In this document: positions 9,389 to 11,464 of the stretch, one piece after another
Layout: each line of letters starts with the position of its first letter
Numbering within the stretch: position 1 is the stretch's first letter
NCBI GenBank assembly: GCA_943704525.1
Contig: CALSCQ010002123.1
Coordinates: 1 to 11,464 of the forward strand
Source of the DNA: Pigoraptor vietnamica
Lineage: Eukaryota; Opisthokonta; Filasterea
DNA length: 11,464 bases
Reading direction: 5' to 3'
Position numbers and translations under genes: made by a program
The notes under the pieces: generated by a model
Told to the model about the DNA's origin: nothing
Database searches by the model: none
The model's input: only the letters and a program-made list of their open reading frames with translations

Positions 9389-9401
9389 TGACTGCAACAA
9401 C
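9340..9401 (-). repeat. 30-bp tandem duplication carrying a splice-acceptor-like TTGTTGCAG
   Basis: Bases 9340-9369 and 9372-9401 are the same 30-mer with one mismatch (period 32). Read on the minus strand, each copy begins GTTGTTGCAG and continues through ATGGCGTACTTACGTG. Because 32 is not a multiple of 3, the two ATGs are in different frames; only the copy at 9372-9401 (ATG at 9388) is in frame with the GT31 exon. Each TTGTTGCAG could act as an acceptor, in different phases. Repeat is certain; its role in start or splice choice is inference. Confidence 0.85.
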
Positions 9402-9470
9402 AGCGTCGCACTCTTTCCCTTGTTCCAGTAAACTCCGCACAGGCCACAAGTACAAGTGGACGGTACCACA

Positions 9471-11231
9471 TCACTCTCCCATACCGTCATACTCGATCAG
9501 AGGCGCGACCGACAATGCGACGGGTCCGAATTCGCGGCCTCCGCGCGGAGGCGGAAGCGTGTCGTTTTGCTGGCGGCAGAGAAATGCGCCCTGGCTCCGC
9601 ACGTCCTCAAAGTACATCTTGTGCTGGTCGACACCAACCTTGTGGTTCACGATGAAGTGCCGCTCGCACACCTCGAGAAATCCGATGCGATCGTCGTGGT
9701 AGATCGTACCCTGCAGCTCCTTCAGCAACATGCCCACGTACACGTCCTCAAAGGGGAAGTACCGAGTTCTGTCGTTCGCAGCCTTCCGCTTGGCCGCCAC
9801 CGCCCTCGCCACGTCCATAGTGATAATGTAGAACGCCCCTGAACACGAGTCGATCAGCCCGATACAGCGACCGCACAACTCTATGTTCCGTTCACACCGC
9901 TGCACACACGCATACACACACGAAAACACACGCACACACAGACGCATACCAGAACAGTACGGAGGACCGTATACCGCCGGAAAGTCCTTAAAGGAGATAT
10001 ACCTGCGCAAACGAGGCAACTCAAAAAGTCACTACATGTTCGGTGCGAGAGAGGAAGGCAAGGAGCCAGAAAGATGCCTGAATGCAACAGGGTGTTGCAT
10101 ATTTTATGTGCGAGTGGATTACTATGGGCGCGTGCGAGCACGGTCGCGGGTGCAGGCGGGTGGTTGGATGGGTTGGTGGGTGCGCGTGGGTGGAGATTGG
10201 ATGCGTCATCGGAAACAACCAAGAAGAGGCGAAAAAAAAAACGAGCAAAAACACACAGCAGCACGGCAGAAACGCATGGTCAGTACCGTTGACCCGCACC
10301 ACTCACCACTTGTTCGCCGGATTTCGAATCGGCGCAAAGTGCGCGCCCATCTGCCGGCCATAGAGCATATGCGTCGATGTCTCAGGGAGCGCGCGGGCAA
10401 TCAGCGGGATGATGGGGAATGCGTCGTCGTCCGTCTTAGCCACTGCACGCAATGCGGCACGTGAGCACAACATCGGCGACTTACCATGAGAGGCAGTCAC
10501 GCACCGTAAGTGGCATTCGGGTACCGCCTCGCGACCCAGTCGAAGAGAAAGACGACCTTCTGCGTAAGCAGCTCATACGAGTCGGTGTAGTTGAAGGCCA
10601 CAATGTCCTTGTTCGCACGTGACTCGCGCGCGACAATGTCGTCAACCGTCTCGTTTCCGCTGAGCGCAAGAAAGAACTTCCCAACAATCACGCGCCCGCG
10701 CACTGCAACCGAGAGTCGCCGCAGGTTACGCGAGGTCTTCCGCAATCACAGCGAGCGCCCACACACCAAACGGATGTGCGTACTGCATTCAACTGTTGCG
10801 CTGCCATATTGCACATCACAGTCTCGGGGGTGCGGTCACGGGCCGGCCTCATTGAGCCCAAACAATGTGCGCGAGTGCGTGCGCGCACCTCTCTCCCAGT
10901 CGAGGAAGCGGAACCACGACTCGCGTATTGCCTGGCGCGCCTCGAAATTGCCCGGGGCAGACAGCACGCCCACGACCATGTGCGGCGCAACCGGGACGGC
11001 GTCCTCGTAGTCGAGCACCGTCGCCCAGGGGTCGCTCACGTACGCATCGGCACTCGCGTTAAAAGAGCCGTCGGCCGCCGGCGCGCCCGTGGCCACTGCG
11101 TTCTCAGGACTCCTCGCAGCCCCATCACGCGCCGCAGAGGGAACGGGCTCCGCCAACGGGGAAGCCACGTCGACGTGAGCGGGCGAAGACCTTCTGTGAG
11201 CGTTGGAATGCCACGCCGCAGTGCTCTCCGC
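9471..11231 (-). CDS. GT31-family glycosyltransferase, paralogue 1 (5' end incomplete)
   Basis: GT31 (Galactosyl_T) glycosyltransferase, expected in the Golgi transferring a UDP-sugar in beta-1,3 linkage. Exons on the minus strand: 11231-10889, 10702-10505, 10442-10307, 10002-9950 and 9838-9471, giving 365 residues from the first exon seen to TGA. Donors are GTGCGC, GTGCGT, GTGAGT, GTATGC; each acceptor ends in AG. The first exon has no ATG; it follows an in-frame TGA and the acceptor ATTGACAG, so an upstream exon, presumably carrying the signal anchor, is missing or beyond the window. An Ala/Pro/Ser-rich stem of about 70 residues is followed by VVGVLSAPGNFEARQAIRESW, VGKFFLAL, ESRANKDIVAFNYTDSYELL, VAKTDDDAF (DDD at 10423-10431), NPANKWYIS, PPYCSGAFY, FPFEDVYVG (ED at 9744-9749) and YHDDRI. 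All signature residues of an active enzyme are present. It lies head-to-tail with paralogue 2 and has the same intron positions. Donor and acceptor sugars cannot be inferred. Confidence 0.87.
9901..9945. repeat. CA/TG microsatellite in intron 4 of GT31 paralogue 1
   Basis: An imperfect CA repeat (TG on the coding strand) fills much of the 111-base intron 9839-9949, starting right after the GTATGC donor. The equivalent 73-base intron of paralogue 2 (8340-8412) lacks it, so it arose after the duplication or was lost there. Confidence 0.85.
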
Positions 11232-11337
11232 CTGTCAATAAGGTGTGACTCAGTCGTGTTGGCACATACGATCTCAGTATCGGTACTGAGAGAGTGCCGT
11301 GTGCACTGACTGCAATCAGCGATTCTGTCAATGTGCA

Positions 11338-11464
11338 TGTGTGTGTAGTGTGTGTAGTGTGTGTGTGTGCGTGCGTGCGTGCCAGTGTGTTTTGTGTGCC
11401 GGCGTGTGTGATTCGGCAAATGTGTGCCGTGTGTGTGTGTGTGTGGAGGAGGGGGGGGGGGGGG
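11338..11464. repeat. TG/GTGC microsatellite ending in a 14-G run
   Basis: Compound TG repeats (TGTGTAG units, then GTGC units, then a purer TG run) end in GGAGGA followed by 14 consecutive G at 11451-11464, where the window stops. A homopolymer at a sequence end is typical of an assembly or read break. This is probably also why the 5' exon of GT31 paralogue 1 cannot be found. Confidence 0.85.

Noticed and set aside
9883-10464. 193-codon open frame on the plus strand
   Set aside because: Antisense to GT31 paralogue 1 exons C and D and to its introns; the product is His/Arg-rich and lacks a domain.
11036-11419. 127-codon minus-strand frame that could supply the start of GT31 paralogue 1
   Set aside because: It begins as translated microsatellite (Thr/His repeats) and runs in a different frame from the GT31 exon. 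Joining an ATG at about 11340 to the exon at 11231 would need a 38-base intron and still gives no membrane anchor.

Overview
This is nuclear DNA of a GC-rich, intron-bearing eukaryote, most likely a free-living protist. I cannot name the lineage. Evidence: open reading frames are interrupted by GT..AG introns of about 60 to 350 bases that restore known protein motifs exactly when removed; there are FN3, F-box and GT31 domain types; CA/TG microsatellites recur; and there is no operon or Shine-Dalgarno layout.

Layout. Bases 1-190 hold a degenerate 17-bp minisatellite, followed by about 1.2 kb in which I find no gene. Bases 1374-4722 (+) hold a complete six-exon gene for a secreted thermolysin-family (M4-like) zinc metallopeptidase: signal peptide, FTP/PepSY propeptide, catalytic domain and C-terminal FN3 domain, 724 residues. 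A 0.6-kb convergent intergenic segment with a CA microsatellite follows. Bases 5347 to about 7390 (-) hold an F-box plus leucine-rich-repeat gene with about 22 short repeats (19-20 residues). Its repeat register survives, but the reading frame is broken at five places, so I call it a pseudogene, or a locus with assembly errors.

Bases 8065-9388 and 9471 to about 11231 (both -) hold two head-to-tail GT31-family (beta-1,3-galactosyl/GlcNAc-transferase-like) genes. I rebuilt five exons for each. The four introns fall at the same protein positions with the same phases (1, 1, 2, 1), and the fourth exon is 53 nt in both, so they are tandem duplicates. The downstream copy (8065-9388) has changes in two signature motifs and no visible membrane anchor. 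The upstream copy is incomplete at its 5' end, where the window finishes in a TG microsatellite and a 14-G run that looks like a contig end.

The genes share no obvious pathway. The peptidase is predicted to be secreted or vacuolar, the GT31 pair would act in Golgi glycan synthesis, and the F-box/LRR protein, if ever made, would be a ubiquitin-ligase substrate adaptor. I found no RNA genes, transposons, CRISPR arrays or phage genes. The most informative observations are the shared GT31 intron architecture with motif decay in one copy, the metallopeptidase intron that cuts the zinc motif between HE and xxH, its Tyr-to-Gly change at the thermolysin Tyr157 position, and the alternating frameshifts in the LRR gene.
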